Origin: Todiramphus chloris collaris
Lineage: Eukaryota; Chordata; Aves; Coraciiformes; Alcedinidae
DNA length: 64,000 bases
Direction of reading: 5' to 3'
NCBI GenBank assembly: GCA_025345505.1
Contig: JANVCC010000076.1
Coordinates: 6,807,577 to 6,871,576, forward strand
The translations under genes and the position numbers were made by a program. Below the pieces are notes generated by a model. It was given only the letters and a program-made list of their open reading frames with translations. It ran no database searches and was not told the origin of the DNA. Below are positions 49,153-60,985 of this stretch, in pieces (position 1 is the stretch's first letter; the number at the start of each line of letters is the position of its first letter).

Positions 49153-52100
49153 TGACTGTTCCTGCTTATAACTATTTTTTTTTAATGCTACAAAATGTGT
49201 AAAATACGAAATCTTCAGTTCCAATAAATTCTAAATAATTAAATATTAAAGAACTGTATGTATATAAATTTTAATTTATATTAAGAAGTTCAAACAAAAA
49301 CATTAGAAAGTTGGGTTTGGACTCTAATACTCAATGAACAGTGGGGAAAAAACCCAACCAACCTAGAACAAACCACTGGATAAAGTATCCACTGACAGGT
49401 TGTTTTCTCAGCTGTGGTTTGAGCTAAAGTGAGTGTCACTGTAAAGAAATATGAGAATAATGTAAATGTTTTATTTTAATTGAAAATATAAAGCAAAATA
49501 TTTCCTACAGAAAATCTCTTATTACAACTCATTGGAGGCTCCCTTCCCTTTGGATTTGCTGATGGGAACTTGTCTGCGCAATTAAGTTATACGAATTGAG
49601 TACTCACACTAAAAATGTTACTCTTGTTTAACTGAAACATTTTATTAAATACTAGGGATAACTGGAAAGTTACAAAATCAAAGTCTGAAGCCCTTATTCT
49701 GAAAAAAAATCAGGGCAATGCAATGTATGCATGGAGAATACTGATTCTGTTGGCCTGACTATATTCAAGGCAAGTTCTCAAGTGTTTCATGGAATAAATG
49801 CTAAAGAATTTGATTCATGCAGTGCTATTGACAGCATTCAAAAATCATGGAGGGACTATAATGGGCTTTTAATTCATAAAAATTATCAGTTAATGTAGTT
49901 ATGCTTCTTTTAATTTGTTTCTTTAAAAAAGATCTTTAAAGACCAGATTTTCAAGCTGCTATCTTCACCATTATGGACAGAAACTTTCATTTTCATTGCT
50001 AGTACTATGTTATGATCTGCCGCAGTTCTGAGAAGATAATACTGCCCATGATTTGGACTGAACAAATATACTTTTGAAATGGTGCACTAATGAAGATTTC
50101 TTGTAATACCTTTGATGAGGGAATTACATTCATACAGAACATCCCATAAGGCAATTTCACATCTGACACCATTACAGCACATTTTACCTGAAGATTCCAC
50201 TTCCAGACTGAGTGTGTCCAGGAAACTCCTTATTACTAAGTATTAAACTAAAAAAAAAGAAAATTTTTAGCTTAAAGGCAATAAGACAGAGGAAGAAATT
50301 AATTTAGTAAATCCTTCCTCTTTACCTTAAAGAGGCCCAAAGGCCTATTATTATAAAACCAAAACCACAGAAATAGGAGATACATTTTGTTTTTTGTTGT
50401 TTGTTTTAGTTTTAATGTACCTGCGAAGCCTCAATGTTTTATCTAGTGATACTCTGTAATCATGATTCTCCGTAATCATGATTCTCCAAAGGTTTGCTGG
50501 AGGAGTATTTGCCAAGGTTTAATTTTTCTTAACTGAGAAAAAAAGTACAGGAAGACAAAGTTTAAATAAGTCAAGTGATACACAAAAGTTGCTTCTACAA
50601 ATTTTGCCTTTTTTTTTTTTTTAATATACTTAATCATTAATTTGTCATTAAGATGGTTTATATTGAAGTTTTGGAATACTATTGAGGCTTTGATGGTGCT
50701 AGATACTGTGCAAGCAACAATGAAGTTGTCTGACACCAAAGAATATGCATACTGATTGTTGATGAATTTTTTTGAATTTTTAGTTGTCTCTATTTAGAGA
50801 GCTAGACTGGACATTTATCTGCTTAGCTCCTACCAATACAGTTTTGGAGACCAATTTTTGTCTTCATTTTGCACCACCAGTTGTCAAACCTTGATTTCAT
50901 GTGAAATGCAAGGTCAACATCACATATTTCAAGAAAGCATCTGGCTGTTTCTTGAAGCACTAAGCTGTGCCAAGAAAAAATGTAAGTCCTTCATCTTAAG
51001 ATTCAGATTCTCAGTTAAAGAAAGAGCAGTTTAACAGAGATTTTTATTCACAGTGCATCATAAATGAGACAGGCAACATAGAACATATTCACTCAGATAC
51101 TACAAATATTTTATTTATTCCTCTACAGATTATTGTATGGCATAATTAACAGTGTATTTTAGTAACTTAATTCAGATTGTGGGCTTTTTAATATTACTTG
51201 ACTGTTAGTTTGCAATACAACTGAAAACATTACAGTCTTGGCTTTCTAAAACTTCCTTGCCTTACCTAAGCTATTTGCTTAGACTTCTACTAAAACAGGC
51301 AGCAATTTGATTGCAGGAATTTATTGAAGAAATAGTTTTCACCGTTATATTGGCTAGACAGCTGATTTATAATCGTATGAAATACCAGAAAACTACAAAA
51401 GATAGTACAGAACAATCAAAAACCCTAAAGTGAACCTCTGCTCAGAGTTGTCCTCTAGAAGGAGGCATCTGTCTGAATAGACAATATGACTAGTCTCCTA
51501 ATTCAAGTTAGGTGCCTGAATGTAGCATGTCAAATATCTTCTGCCAATTCTAAAAGACAAATTCGTGGATCATATGCTCTTTTAAATTTTAAAATTGTAT
51601 CAGGAATAATAAGTCCACATTAATCTCCGTACATGACAATGGTTCAGCTCCCATATGAAAACTGAATGTTTCCTCCAGCCATCTCTCTAGGTTGCACCCA
51701 GTGATTTGTTGAAAGGTGCCATTAGAAGTTGTCAGAACCCTGAAAGTAGGAGGGAAAAATCAGATGGAGACAAGGAAGGAAAAGAGGAATTGAAAATGCT
51801 TTTTTTCAAAGACAGTTGACAGACAGTTAACTTTGATATAGTTTATACATAAATGGAGCTTTGAAGAGCTTAGATATTCCCTATCTAATTGGGTGCCAAA
51901 GTTCATTATCATACTAACAGTCTCTGACTATTCCAGAATTTGATTTTTTTTTTTTTTTCCTAACGTTGATTTTTATCTAAAAAGTGCAGCAATGACTTTC
52001 CCAGAGGCAAATTCCACCTTTTGGAGTACAAAGCATTATTTTTTATTTCAAAAAGAATTAAGCTAAAGTATCTTTTTACTCTTTGTCATTGTAAGCTTTG

Positions 52101-53067
52101 GGTTTGGTTTTTTTTTTCCTCTAGTGAGATATCATTTGAATTATCTTTTAATTCTGAAGTGCCATGGGGAACTACTGGGATGTGATTGTGTTTGTCATGT
52201 ATTTTCCAGCTGAAAAAGGGAAATGAGGTGGTAAGTTTAAGCTCAGAGTGTCTGGTGTGGAAAAGGACTTTAGTTCTGCTATGATAATATTAAACTGTAA
52301 TGAAAAAAAGAGCTTCAGTTTTAGGTGCCATATAACCTGCAAAATATACATTAGCACATTCGATATATTAAGAAAGAAAAACCCCTTTAAGTATTTAAAG
52401 ACCTTCTGATACTTCAATATATGGAAATATGTTACATATATCTACATAAATATTTAACTAAAGAGAAATGCAGTAAAACAATTTTATACACATAATTTCG
52501 CCTTGATGCCTATTATTGCTGTGAGTACTAGACGAATTAATTATTGATTACAGTCCTATCTTTTTATATATAGAATTGGTTGATAGTATGGACTCTGAAA
52601 GTATTTAATGATGATGTTTGTCAACTTTTTAAAGGTAACAATATTTTTGTTGCAAACTACTCATTCAATTTTCTCATTAGAACATCTACACTTAAAAATA
52701 ATTATTAAAAAATTTCGTAGGGGATTTAATGGGACTGACAATGGATGCAGATATGTCCCTTTATATCTGGCTGAGACCCTTTCAAAATAGCTCTGTTTTA
52801 AATGGAAAACTAAAGGAAAACCTTTTTTTATATACTGTTTTTCTCTTTTTTGAAGTGTAGCTCTCTTATAACCTAATATATTTTTTCTATTTGGATTTTC
52901 TGTTTTCTTCACTTATTTGGCAGGGAACTGAGTATAGTGTAGAAAAAAATGGAAGTTTCTTGAGCACCTTAAAGGAAGCCATTTCCCTTAGAATATTGTT
53001 TTTTATTAACAGTGGTAATCAAATATCTGGTAGTTATACAAGACAAGGGTACTAATTTCAGTTTGAT
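49153..53067. other. long AT-rich non-coding stretch
   Basis: No gene or classified repeat. Small items: a 16-bp unit (GTAATCATGATTCTCC) tandemly doubled at 50457-50488, and T-runs near 50608 and 51945. Open frames at 50476-50739, 52172-52417 and 52608-52912 have no recognisable domain. Confidence 0.55.
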
Positions 53068-53088
53068 GGGGGGGGGGGGGGGGGGGGG
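53068..53088. repeat. 21-bp poly-G run abutting a CR1
   Basis: An uninterrupted run of 21 G directly joins the truncated 3' side of the minus-strand CR1. Such long G-runs are prone to sequencing and assembly error. Confidence 0.9.
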
Positions 53089-53255
53089 AAGAACTTCGTA
53101 ATCTCTAATTTAAATCTACCCTCTTCCAGTTTGAAGCCATTACCCCTTGTCCTGTTGCTAAAAATTCGTGTAAAAAGTCCCTCTCCCGCTTTCTTGTAGG
53201 CCTTCTTCATACACTGGAAGGCTACAATAAGGTCTCTCTCCTTATTCAGCACTTT
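53089..53255 (-). mobile_element. CR1 LINE fragment, 3' part missing
   Basis: On the minus strand, GEGLFTRIFSNRTRGNGFKL and EEGRFKLEITKFF match CR1 ORF2 near its C-terminus, where other copies here read GRFRLDIRK. The frame then runs into proline codons made by the poly-G run. The rest of ORF2, the 3' UTR and the octamer tail are absent. CR1 copies normally lose the 5' end, so loss of the 3' end points to a later deletion, another insertion, or an assembly break at the homopolymer. Confidence 0.88.
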
Positions 53256-53714
53256 AATTAGATATTAAAAAATTCAAAGGGAAAGAAAGGCATTAAGAAT
53301 ACCCTAATCACCATATAACCTGGCTTTGGCAGCTGACAAGATATCACAACTTCTTCCATAAGGCATAAATCCTGAGGAAAACAGATTTTGTTAGTTCCTA
53401 TTGCTTGCCGGTATATTTTTGTCCTTAATAAAAGAAAAATTATTTTTAAGTCCTTAAATATCATCTTACTAAGCAATTTTAATGAATAAGTTTTAATAAC
53501 GGGTTTCACTTTTTATTGAAAGCTGAAACTCTCAGAGCCTTAAAATTGGTGTTTTGAAATGAAAAAAAGTGGTATTTGTACCACTACAGATTATCATTAT
53601 TAAATAACATGACCATTACTTTTTTAGAAACTGAATTATCCACAGAAGGAAGGAAAAAAAGTAGAATCCAGTCAAGAAATGACAGTATCAATATACTCAG
53701 CTCTTCTTGTTGAT
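53256..53714. other. AT-rich non-coding DNA
   Basis: Nothing recognised. Confidence 0.5.
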
Positions 53715-54415
53715 AACTGTGCGCTGAGTTGTGCTGCCATATGCCCACCCAGCCCCACCCTCCCTCCGCCCCTCTTCTCAACAGCAGAGAGGGAGAAAAT
53801 AAGATGAAAAAGCATGTGGGTTGAGATGAAGACAAAGAGATCATTTACCAGTTCCTGTCATGGGCAAACCAGACTCTGCTTGGGGAAAATTAATTTCATC
53901 TGCTGCCATTTAAAATGGGTTTGAGTAATGACAATCTAAAAGTTAAAACATCTTTCCCCCTCCCCACCCTTTTTCCCCAGACTCTACTCCTTCACTCCTG
54001 ATTTCTCTACCTCTCCCCATGGCTTCCCCAAGCAGCTCCTTTCTGCAGCTCCTTCCTCCCCACACCTTTCCCTTGCTCCAAGTGTGGGCTCTCCAATGGC
54101 CACAGTTTCTTCAGGAAATATCCAGCTGCTCCAGAATGAGGTCCTCCGTGGGCTCCACTGTGGATATCTGGTCCAAGGGGGACTCATCTGTGGTCTGCAG
54201 AGGCATACCATCTCCCTCTCTGTCCCCGGGTGTTCACACTGTTGTGTCCCACACTTTCCCCCATATCTCTGCACTCTGGCATTTTTGCCTTTTTTTTAAA
54301 TATGCTCTTATAGGGAGTTTTTTTTTCTCAGCCTCTCTGGGAGTTGCTTTTTATCTTGCATGCTGCACAGCTACAATTATTCTCAGTGTCTTTGCTATTT
54401 CCCTTTTTTGTTTTC
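53715..54415 (-). mobile_element. degraded long ERV LTR
   Basis: GTGGGTTGAGATGAAGACAA, TCATTTACCAGTTCCTGTCA, TGGGCAAACCAGACTCTGC and GGGGAAAATTAATTTCATCT are followed by CTGATTTCTCTACCTCTCC. CTCCTTCCTCCCCACACC and repeated CTCC(A)-GTGGGCTC-type words then lead to GGATATCTGGTCCAAGGGGG. This is the colinear layout of a long bird LTR family with a repetitive middle. The word reading CATCTCAACCCACATG on the minus strand belongs to the 3' part, so orientation is minus. The antiparallel frames at 53984-54432 are by-products. Ends are approximate. Confidence 0.75.
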
Positions 54416-54937
54416 TGACATCATTTTCTTGAACTCTTGTTCTCTGACCTCCACCATATTGTCCTATTCTTGTCAGTCAGAAATAGTCCATCAGCTTTAT
54501 TCTTTTTCCTAACAAGTCTGGCTTTATCCCCCTTCCTTTGAACTCCTCCATTGAAAACCAAACATGTTTCCCATATTCACTTTTAGAATTAGCATTATCT
54601 TCAAGTTCTTCTATACATGGTATTGCATGAGAAATGGCATCTTCCCTTTCAAATGTGTTTTCTCTTACATCTCTACAAGGAAGGATAGTCTCTGTAAATA
54701 ACCTGTTTGCTAGGCTCCCATGTTTAGAAAGTTTTCTTTACATGACACCATAAAAAATGGAATGTACTTCCAGATTGAATGTATAGTGACACAGGAGGAA
54801 GATAACCTCCAAAAGCTATTATGGTTATTCAGAAAGACCTCTGCATAACCCAGTGTTTATTTACAGCATTTGTTAATCCTCCATTTTGATGTGCACTTAT
54901 CCTTTCTAAACAACAACATATATAAGAAGGTAAATCT
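54416..54937. other. non-coding DNA
   Basis: No gene or repeat recognised. Confidence 0.5.
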
Positions 54938-55010
54938 ATATCACTTGCCCAAACTCAGACAGTACTGGAATAAAAAAGTAAAAATCATGAGCTCTGTTCT
55001 CCTATAAATC
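54938..55010 (-). repeat. possible MIR-like SINE remnant
   Basis: TATCACTTGCCCAAACTCAG, then ACAGTACTGGAATAAAAAAG, then GAGCTCTGTTCTCCTA, resemble the reversed MIR order 'cttgcccaaggtcacacag ... gtggcagagc ... ctcct'. Only the first part matches well. Confidence 0.35.
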
Positions 55011-55811
55011 TGTAACTGTAGAAAATACTGTAAATGGTCCCACCATATGAAAATTCTTTAAATTTCTCATTTTGAACCAAGAAAGCTGCTGTTGCCTTAC
55101 AGACTCATGTGGTTTTGAAAAAATATAAACTAATTGATAAAACTTGCTTGCTTCCCTAAATCGTTCCCAATCATTGTTCAAGGAACCTTCTCTTCAGGGT
55201 GAGTAGAGAGTCCCATTTCAAAACTACTCATTAGGGGTTGTGTTTAATTAGTGTGAAGAATAATGAGGTATCTGAAATGAGAGCACTAATAATTAAATTG
55301 ATTGCATAAATTCTTAGATTAATAAAATCCAATTATTCTGATATGTAACTGGCACAAAATTTATTTGTATCTCTTTTTTCAAGGTTTGCTAATGCTATTG
55401 GAAAGTAAACAAACAAAAATATTTGTAAATGAATACAAAGTTCAATTAAAACTCAAAACTGTGCCAAGCCAGCTTTGTGTACAGATTAGTTCAAAGTCCT
55501 CAGTTATCCATTAAATGCATGCAAAGCTAATGGACACAACAATACTCATTCATGAGTGGCAATGTGGGGAAACTGGAACAGCTTTTTTCATGCCTGTGGA
55601 CACAACTAGAGGTTTCAGAGTTTCATAATGGGGCAGGTGTTTCTTTTTGTTTGCTTTTTAATGTGAGATCAGGGAATTTTTCCATGTTATATAAGAAATT
55701 CTAGTTGTTTTTATACAATAGGCAAGATTGTTGCCCAGCAGCTAAAGCCAGTTTACAACATTCCAAGAAATTAAGGGGAATATTTTATTTTGATGTCAAG
55801 ACCAATTAATT
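55011..55811. other. non-coding DNA with homeodomain-type TAAT motifs
   Basis: No gene. The stretch 55155-55360 is dense in TAAT/ATTA cores (TTTAATTAGTG, CTAATAATTAAATTG, GATTAATAAAATCC) and free of repeats, which is why I flag it as a possible regulatory element in the findings. Confidence 0.4.
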
Positions 55812-56050
55812 ACAGAATCACAGAACTGTTGGGAGTTTAAAGGGAGCTCCAGATATCATCTAGTCCACTGCCTAGGTTTGCCTAGGGGACATTACACAGG
55901 ATGGCATCCAGGCAGGCTTGGAATCTCTCCAGAGAAGGAGACTCCACAACCTCTCTGGGCAGCCTGGGCCAGAGCTTTGTCACCCTTACAGGAAACAAGT
56001 TTTTCCTCATATTTAGATGGAACCTCCTGTGTTCCAGCTGGTGCCTGTTG
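55812..56050 (-). mobile_element. CR1 LINE 3' end
   Basis: It starts with the reversed tail (CAGAATCACAGAACTGTTGG), then TCTAGTCCACTGCCTAGG, GATGGCATCCAGGCAGGC, GAATCTCTCCAGAGAAGGAG, CCTCTCTGGGCAGCCTGGG and AAGTTTTTCCTCATATTTAG. The minus-strand frame ends RRFHLNMRKNLFPVRVTK then [15 protein letters not shown], the CR1 ORF2 C-terminus. The CR1 stops at a run of 14 C (56051-56064) and GC-rich DNA follows. Confidence 0.93.
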
Positions 56051-56064
56051 CCCCCCCCCCCCCC
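56051..56064. repeat. 14-bp poly-C run at CR1 junction
   Basis: The run lies exactly where CR1 consensus would read a short CCCC before TTGTCC. Beyond it the sequence is unrelated to CR1. Confidence 0.9.
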
Positions 56065-56369
56065 GGTGCAGGACCCGCCCTTGTTCGCTCGGCGCTCCCC
56101 GGGGCTGCTTTTGTGACCGGGGGGGGGTTGGTCTCGGCCCGCGGCCGTCGGCGCGTTAGCGGCTCCTTCGGATCTGCCGCCGCTGCTGCTGCTGCTCCGC
56201 CCGGGCCGCCTCAGCAGCCGCCCCCCAGCTGCCGGCCCCGACACAGCCCAGCCGCTCTCCTGCCTCCCCGAAGCCGCAAAAAGGAGCCGCTTGCCGGCCC
56301 TTTCCGCCGCCATTCCCTTCCCCACCGCGGACTTATCCGCGCTGCACATCGCCTGCTCGGCAAGGAGTT
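56065..56369. other. isolated CpG-rich island
   Basis: About 300 bp are extremely GC- and CpG-rich (GCGGCCGTCGGCGCG, CCGCCCGGGCCGCC, CCACCGCGGACTTATCCGCG), unlike anything else in the window. It carries (GCT)n/(GCA)n codon-like repeats near 56178-56195 and GC boxes. On the minus strand a frame beginning MCSADKSAVGKGMAAERAGK is open across it and runs into the CR1, so the visible 155-codon frame (55882-56349) is a chimera. It could be a promoter or first exon, a displaced gene 5' end, leader sequence of the adjacent ERV, or an assembly join. No primer-binding site is recognisable next to the LTR. Confidence 0.6.
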
Positions 56370-56953
56370 TGACGTGCGGAAATCAAACTCTCCAACACGT
56401 GAAAGGTTATACAGCAGGTGTGTTTATTACGGTGCCGAGTGCAAGGGGGATCTCTCCTCCTAACTTGCACACCGAAGTGTCCAACAAGCAGGTATTTATG
56501 ACACTGAATCATGAATATTCAACAGAGTTATCTACATATTCATTGTATGGCGTTGGATTATTCTAATCAGTTCCGGGAACTCATTATCATAGGCCTCCTC
56601 CAATTGACGCTTTCACACTGGCCGTGGGCAGGGGTCTTCGGGAGGAAGGCTCTTAGTCTTCCTCGCAGTGTACTTTTCACCTTTGGTTCAAAATGCTGAT
56701 GTGTCACAGGCTTCTAATCGCAGGACTGGTGTGGTCCGGCTTATCTCTGGTAGCCCCTCTGTGTCAATCATGAGTTCCCACTTCGTTTAGGTTAGTTTCT
56801 CTACAAGACGTGCAAGATGAGCTAAGGCTCATAAAGCTGTCAAGCCTCATGGCTGTTCCACCTTTCATGTCTCGTTATCTTTCAAGCAGAACACTGTCCC
56901 CCTTGCTTCAGGTTCCCTTTTGTTTCTGCCAGCAGGTTCTATTTTGTTAAACA
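56370..56953 (-). mobile_element. endogenous retrovirus LTR
   Basis: Read on the minus strand it starts TGTTTAACAAAATAG and runs through a U3 to CATAAATACC (about 56491-56500, possible TATA box). Then comes CTTGCACTCGGCACCGTAATA with the poly(A) signal AATAAA at 56423-56428, followed by U5 ending near TTTCCGCACGTCA. The sequence around the poly(A) signal is typical of bird ERV LTRs. No clean target-site duplication is seen at the assumed ends. On its downstream (left) side lies the CpG island rather than gag. Confidence 0.8.
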
Positions 56954-59900
56954 TTACTGGAGAATAAGATGAGAATGCTCAAGAAAGAACTGTTTATAGA
57001 AAGAACAGTCTGAACTAGAATGAAAAAATACAGATACGGAAGACAAAATGTAGTCAGGTGCTCAATGGGGCATTCTCAATGCGTTATTGAAAGAATAATA
57101 CTTGTTGATGGGTAAGAGGGTGGTTTTGTTTTTTTTTTTTTTTAAAAGGAGAATTTTCTTTATATTTTAAGGTTATTTCTATTTGTTTTGTGAGAAATTC
57201 CTGAGAGACTAATGTACCAGCTCTCTCTGTGAGGGTAATGAAGGAAGAGGAGGAGGATATCATGGTAAACTCTACTATAGAAACATTTATTCAGGAAAGA
57301 GGTGAATAATAATTTGGTGTTTTTCTAAACCACTACGAGACTTATTCACAAAGTAGTGCCTGGTGACAATAAGAACTTTTGATTACTGAATATCTATTAG
57401 AAAAGCAAGGCTTAGATAATTTGAGATGCTCCTGGAAGATCTTTGGATCAGCCTTCTCGTGAACTGTAGGGAACAATCGAAAGATGAGCTGGTTTAGATT
57501 GTATTTTGACCAGAAATGGTAGAATAACAATGGAAATTAATTTCAGTAGTGTTTCTGATTTTAAGGAAAGAAAGGAGTGAGAACTGTGAAATGAAAATAA
57601 TGCACTTCAGAAAAAGCAGACCTGAGGAAACTGGTTGTTAGGGACTTTGGGGACTATTCTAAGGGATAAAATAAAATTTGTGGCAGATCTGACAGGTACC
57701 AAAAAAACCCCATATTAATTCAACAGTGGCAAACTGTCCCATATCAGGATAAAGACAAGAATCCTAGGAAAGGATCGATAGGGCTGTAACAGAAAATCTT
57801 GACCTTTCTAAAATATTAAAAATTGAGAAAAGACCCATACAAAGAAGGGTAAATGCGATGTGAAGTAGTAGGCTTATAGGAAGGAAATAAAAAACAGATA
57901 ACAAAACAAACAACAAAACCTAAGGGAGAAGGCCTTAAAAGAAAACAATAAAATGTATGGAAAATAAAATATGTTTGTTCCTAGACAGGAGGTTATAATT
58001 GCCGATAAAGAGAAGGCTTTTAACATTCAACTCTTTCTTAACTTCCATCTTGGTAAAATAGGTTAATTGTAACCACATAATTAATGGAATTAATTTCAGC
58101 AGTGAACTAGAATACTACAGGATGGAAATGCTTCTTGTTTTTCTCACCACATTTGAAACTCAGGTTTATTAACCAGTGACAGGAAAAACGCAGCAGCCTG
58201 ACTGATCACAGCAAGAAAGGTTCTTCATTATCCAGTTTTATGGTATATTTAATTTTATTTATTAAAAAGCCCCACTATTTATTTGCTTTATAACAAATGA
58301 CTTTGTTAGACCCTCATTTGAGGGTCTCCAAACTCTCAATAGCACCATGAGTCATAGCAGACACTAATATAACTGAATTATGAGTTACCATTTTGTTTCA
58401 TGCCACATAAAATAGCTATTACTACTTGATTTTATTGTTGTTGTTTTAATTCAGTATTTGAAGGTGTGGGAAACCATAAAGTGCTCCATGTTAGCTGTGG
58501 TATTTAGAAATATCTAAAGATAGTCCATTTTCTGAAGATTTTTACTGTTATATGTTTGAGAAGCTCATTGCACTTGTATGAATAAATATATATAAGTTGT
58601 TATAAAACTTAGTGCTGAATGAAAAATGCAAATTAAGAGTGAAGGAGAGAAGAGAGGAAGATTATACATAGGTGGTTTTTCAGGTATTGGCAATGTCTCT
58701 TTAGGCTCTTTTTTTAAGCTATTCTAAGACTGCGTGCAAATATCTATTATTAAAAATACAAATATCTGCTCTAAAAAGCTATCTGTTCAAGCTGTCTGAG
58801 ACTGTTCTTGATATAGCGTGATGAACAGTAACAACCACAGGTGTTTTGGTACGTTCTGGCTTTCTCTGCTGCTTTATTAATCCATAGATAGTGTAACATG
58901 ATTTTGTTGTTTTGCCACTGCTGCTGTTCAAATAAATTCATTTCTTTTTTAGATTTACTTTTTTTATGTAGAAAAAGTAGTGAGTTTCTAAAGTTGTCAC
59001 AAACACACAAGCCTCATGTCTTACTGATCACTCAGAGTCCCTTGCAAAAAAAAACCATAATCCTGAATAGAGATGGTCTGATACCATCCTAGAAGATATT
59101 ACTGCTGCTAAGTTTAATAAATTAAGATTGACTTGCTGTCTTTATCATGACCAAGATCACATTCTTATAACAATCCAAAATGACATGCTGAAAAACACTA
59201 CTGAAATGAAGAACTTGGAGACTTGATCCTCAGTTCTGTAAAAGCTCTCTCTTGCTGAAAGCTATCTGCTCCTGCGACACGCTCAGACCACAGGTTCTCT
59301 TTGCTGTCTAGTCAGGTTGAAGACACATCTGCAACTCTTTGAAACATCCCCCAGCATAATTTCAGTGTCAGAGGAGGCCGCCTTTGTTTATTCCAGCCTG
59401 AGACTATACCTTTGGTAGCTATGGTCATGTCTGAATTCTCCAGAGTCCGTAGAAACAACCGTGCTAGAACTCCTAGAATTTGTAAAGAAATAATGTGACC
59501 AGACATAGTTACATGGATTAATGAAACCTTTTCAAAATGAAGTGGTGTTTATTAGTTAACTGGAATATATTGCACAAAGTCCTGCTGTTGCATGACCAAC
59601 CTAAACCTTAACTCAGACTGGCTTAGTGAAGTTGTCTGCCTTGTTTGCCCAAAGAATATTAATTTCTCTGTTCTGAGCTGCTGTAAAAGTTAATAGCCAA
59701 ACTGTTCACACTTGCTTCCTGGCTCCTAGTTGTTAAAAGCATGATGTTTTTAATCATCAGTTAAAAGCACAATGATCCAAGATGGGTGGATAGCTCTTCC
59801 ATTGAGAGCAAGAGACAGCTACATGCTATTGCTCTGCTTTTCAGTTTTCTCTGTCTTTCTAAAAAGGAATGCTCTCCCAAAACAATTTAAGTCATTGGAG

Positions 59901-60565
59901 TGTAATTTTACAGGTAGTCGAGTACATTCAGTCAATTATCTTGTTCAGAAAAAACATTATAAAACATCTCTATATAGTACATAAGAATTTTTATTTTCCC
60001 TATGGATGCAACCTTCATTGTAAGGAGGACTTAAGAATGAGAGTTCTAGAAGTTCAATCATTAAAAGCGCTTATAAAAGTTTAAAGGCCAGACTGTATTA
60101 AAACAGCATAAGCTTTAGCTTCTGGTTATTTTCTGGAATCTGAATAATGACTTGGGGAAGTAGGCAGATTGATTGTTATTTTCTGTAATTTTCAGTTAAA
60201 TTTCTCATATTAAACATGAACACAACTTTGAAACTTCTAGAAAGAAAAAAATATGTTGAGGTTAAAAATTATGTGTTGATAATATTCAGCCATTATTTCT
60301 CTCTGGTTTTCTTAAAGATTACTCAGATGAGTCACATAGATGCATTGAAATGAAGGTTTATTTTCCTGGTGACGTATTCTTGTGGAGGCACAATGATGTC
60401 TGTGCAGCCATCTGTAACCAGAGCAGTATTAATGGGACATTTGAAATACTAGTGCAGAGTTTATCATAAGTTACCATGAATTTGACATATTCTTGGGCTT
60501 CCATTTGAGTGAGGTACAAATCAGTCATAAGCAGGTCTGATAGATAAGTAATTATTCAAAAGGCC
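56954..60565. other. AT-rich non-coding DNA
   Basis: No supported gene. A T-run lies at about 57127-57142. The stretch 59270-59500 is less AT-rich and crossed by a minus frame (59312-59506), without recognisable content. Confidence 0.55.
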
Positions 60566-60985
60566 TGTCCTGATCTGGCTGGGATGGAATCCTGGGCCTG
60601 ACATGGTCTGCAGGCCATTAGCAGCTTCCAGTCAGCTAAGAGCTGAAGCTGGGAGAGGCACAAGCTAGGGCAGCTGCCCTGGGCTGGCTACAGGTGAGTT
60701 CCATCCCATAAATATCATGCTCAGTATAAAGGAGGAAGTTTGAGGAAGAGAGGGGTTCCTATTTGGGTTCCTCCACTTGAGGATGTTTTCCTGTTTATTG
60801 CATCAACCATACAATTTCTGCGCTGAGTATAACTTTGTATGCTTTATATTGGCATTAATATTAGTTCAGCTATTTAATTGAGTCTGTTTATCATTTCAAC
60901 CTGTGGGTCTTCTCCCTGATTCCTCTTTCTCATCTGGGGAGGGGTCACTGGGTGATACAGCAACTGCTGTAGTTTGTAGAGAAGT
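60566..60985 (+). mobile_element. degraded ERV LTR (solo), copy 2
   Basis: Same family as the LTR at 1765-2135 and better preserved at its 5' end (TGTCCTGATCTGGCTGGGAT, CCTGGGCCTGACATGGTCTG). Shared words include GGCAGCTGCCCTGGGCTGGC, CATCCCATAAATATCATGCT, CAGTATAAAGGAGGAAGTTT (TATA box), GTATAACTTTGTATGC, and GGGGTCACTGGGTGATACAG near the 3' end. Orientation is plus. The 3' boundary is uncertain. Confidence 0.78.

Noticed and set aside
54019..54432. 137-codon plus-strand frame
   Set aside because: It lies within the degraded minus-strand LTR and has an antiparallel partner; the translation has only low-complexity Ser/Leu/Phe-rich text.
55882..56349. 155-codon minus-strand frame
   Set aside because: A chimera of CpG-island sequence, a homopolymer and the CR1 ORF2 end; not a gene as it stands.
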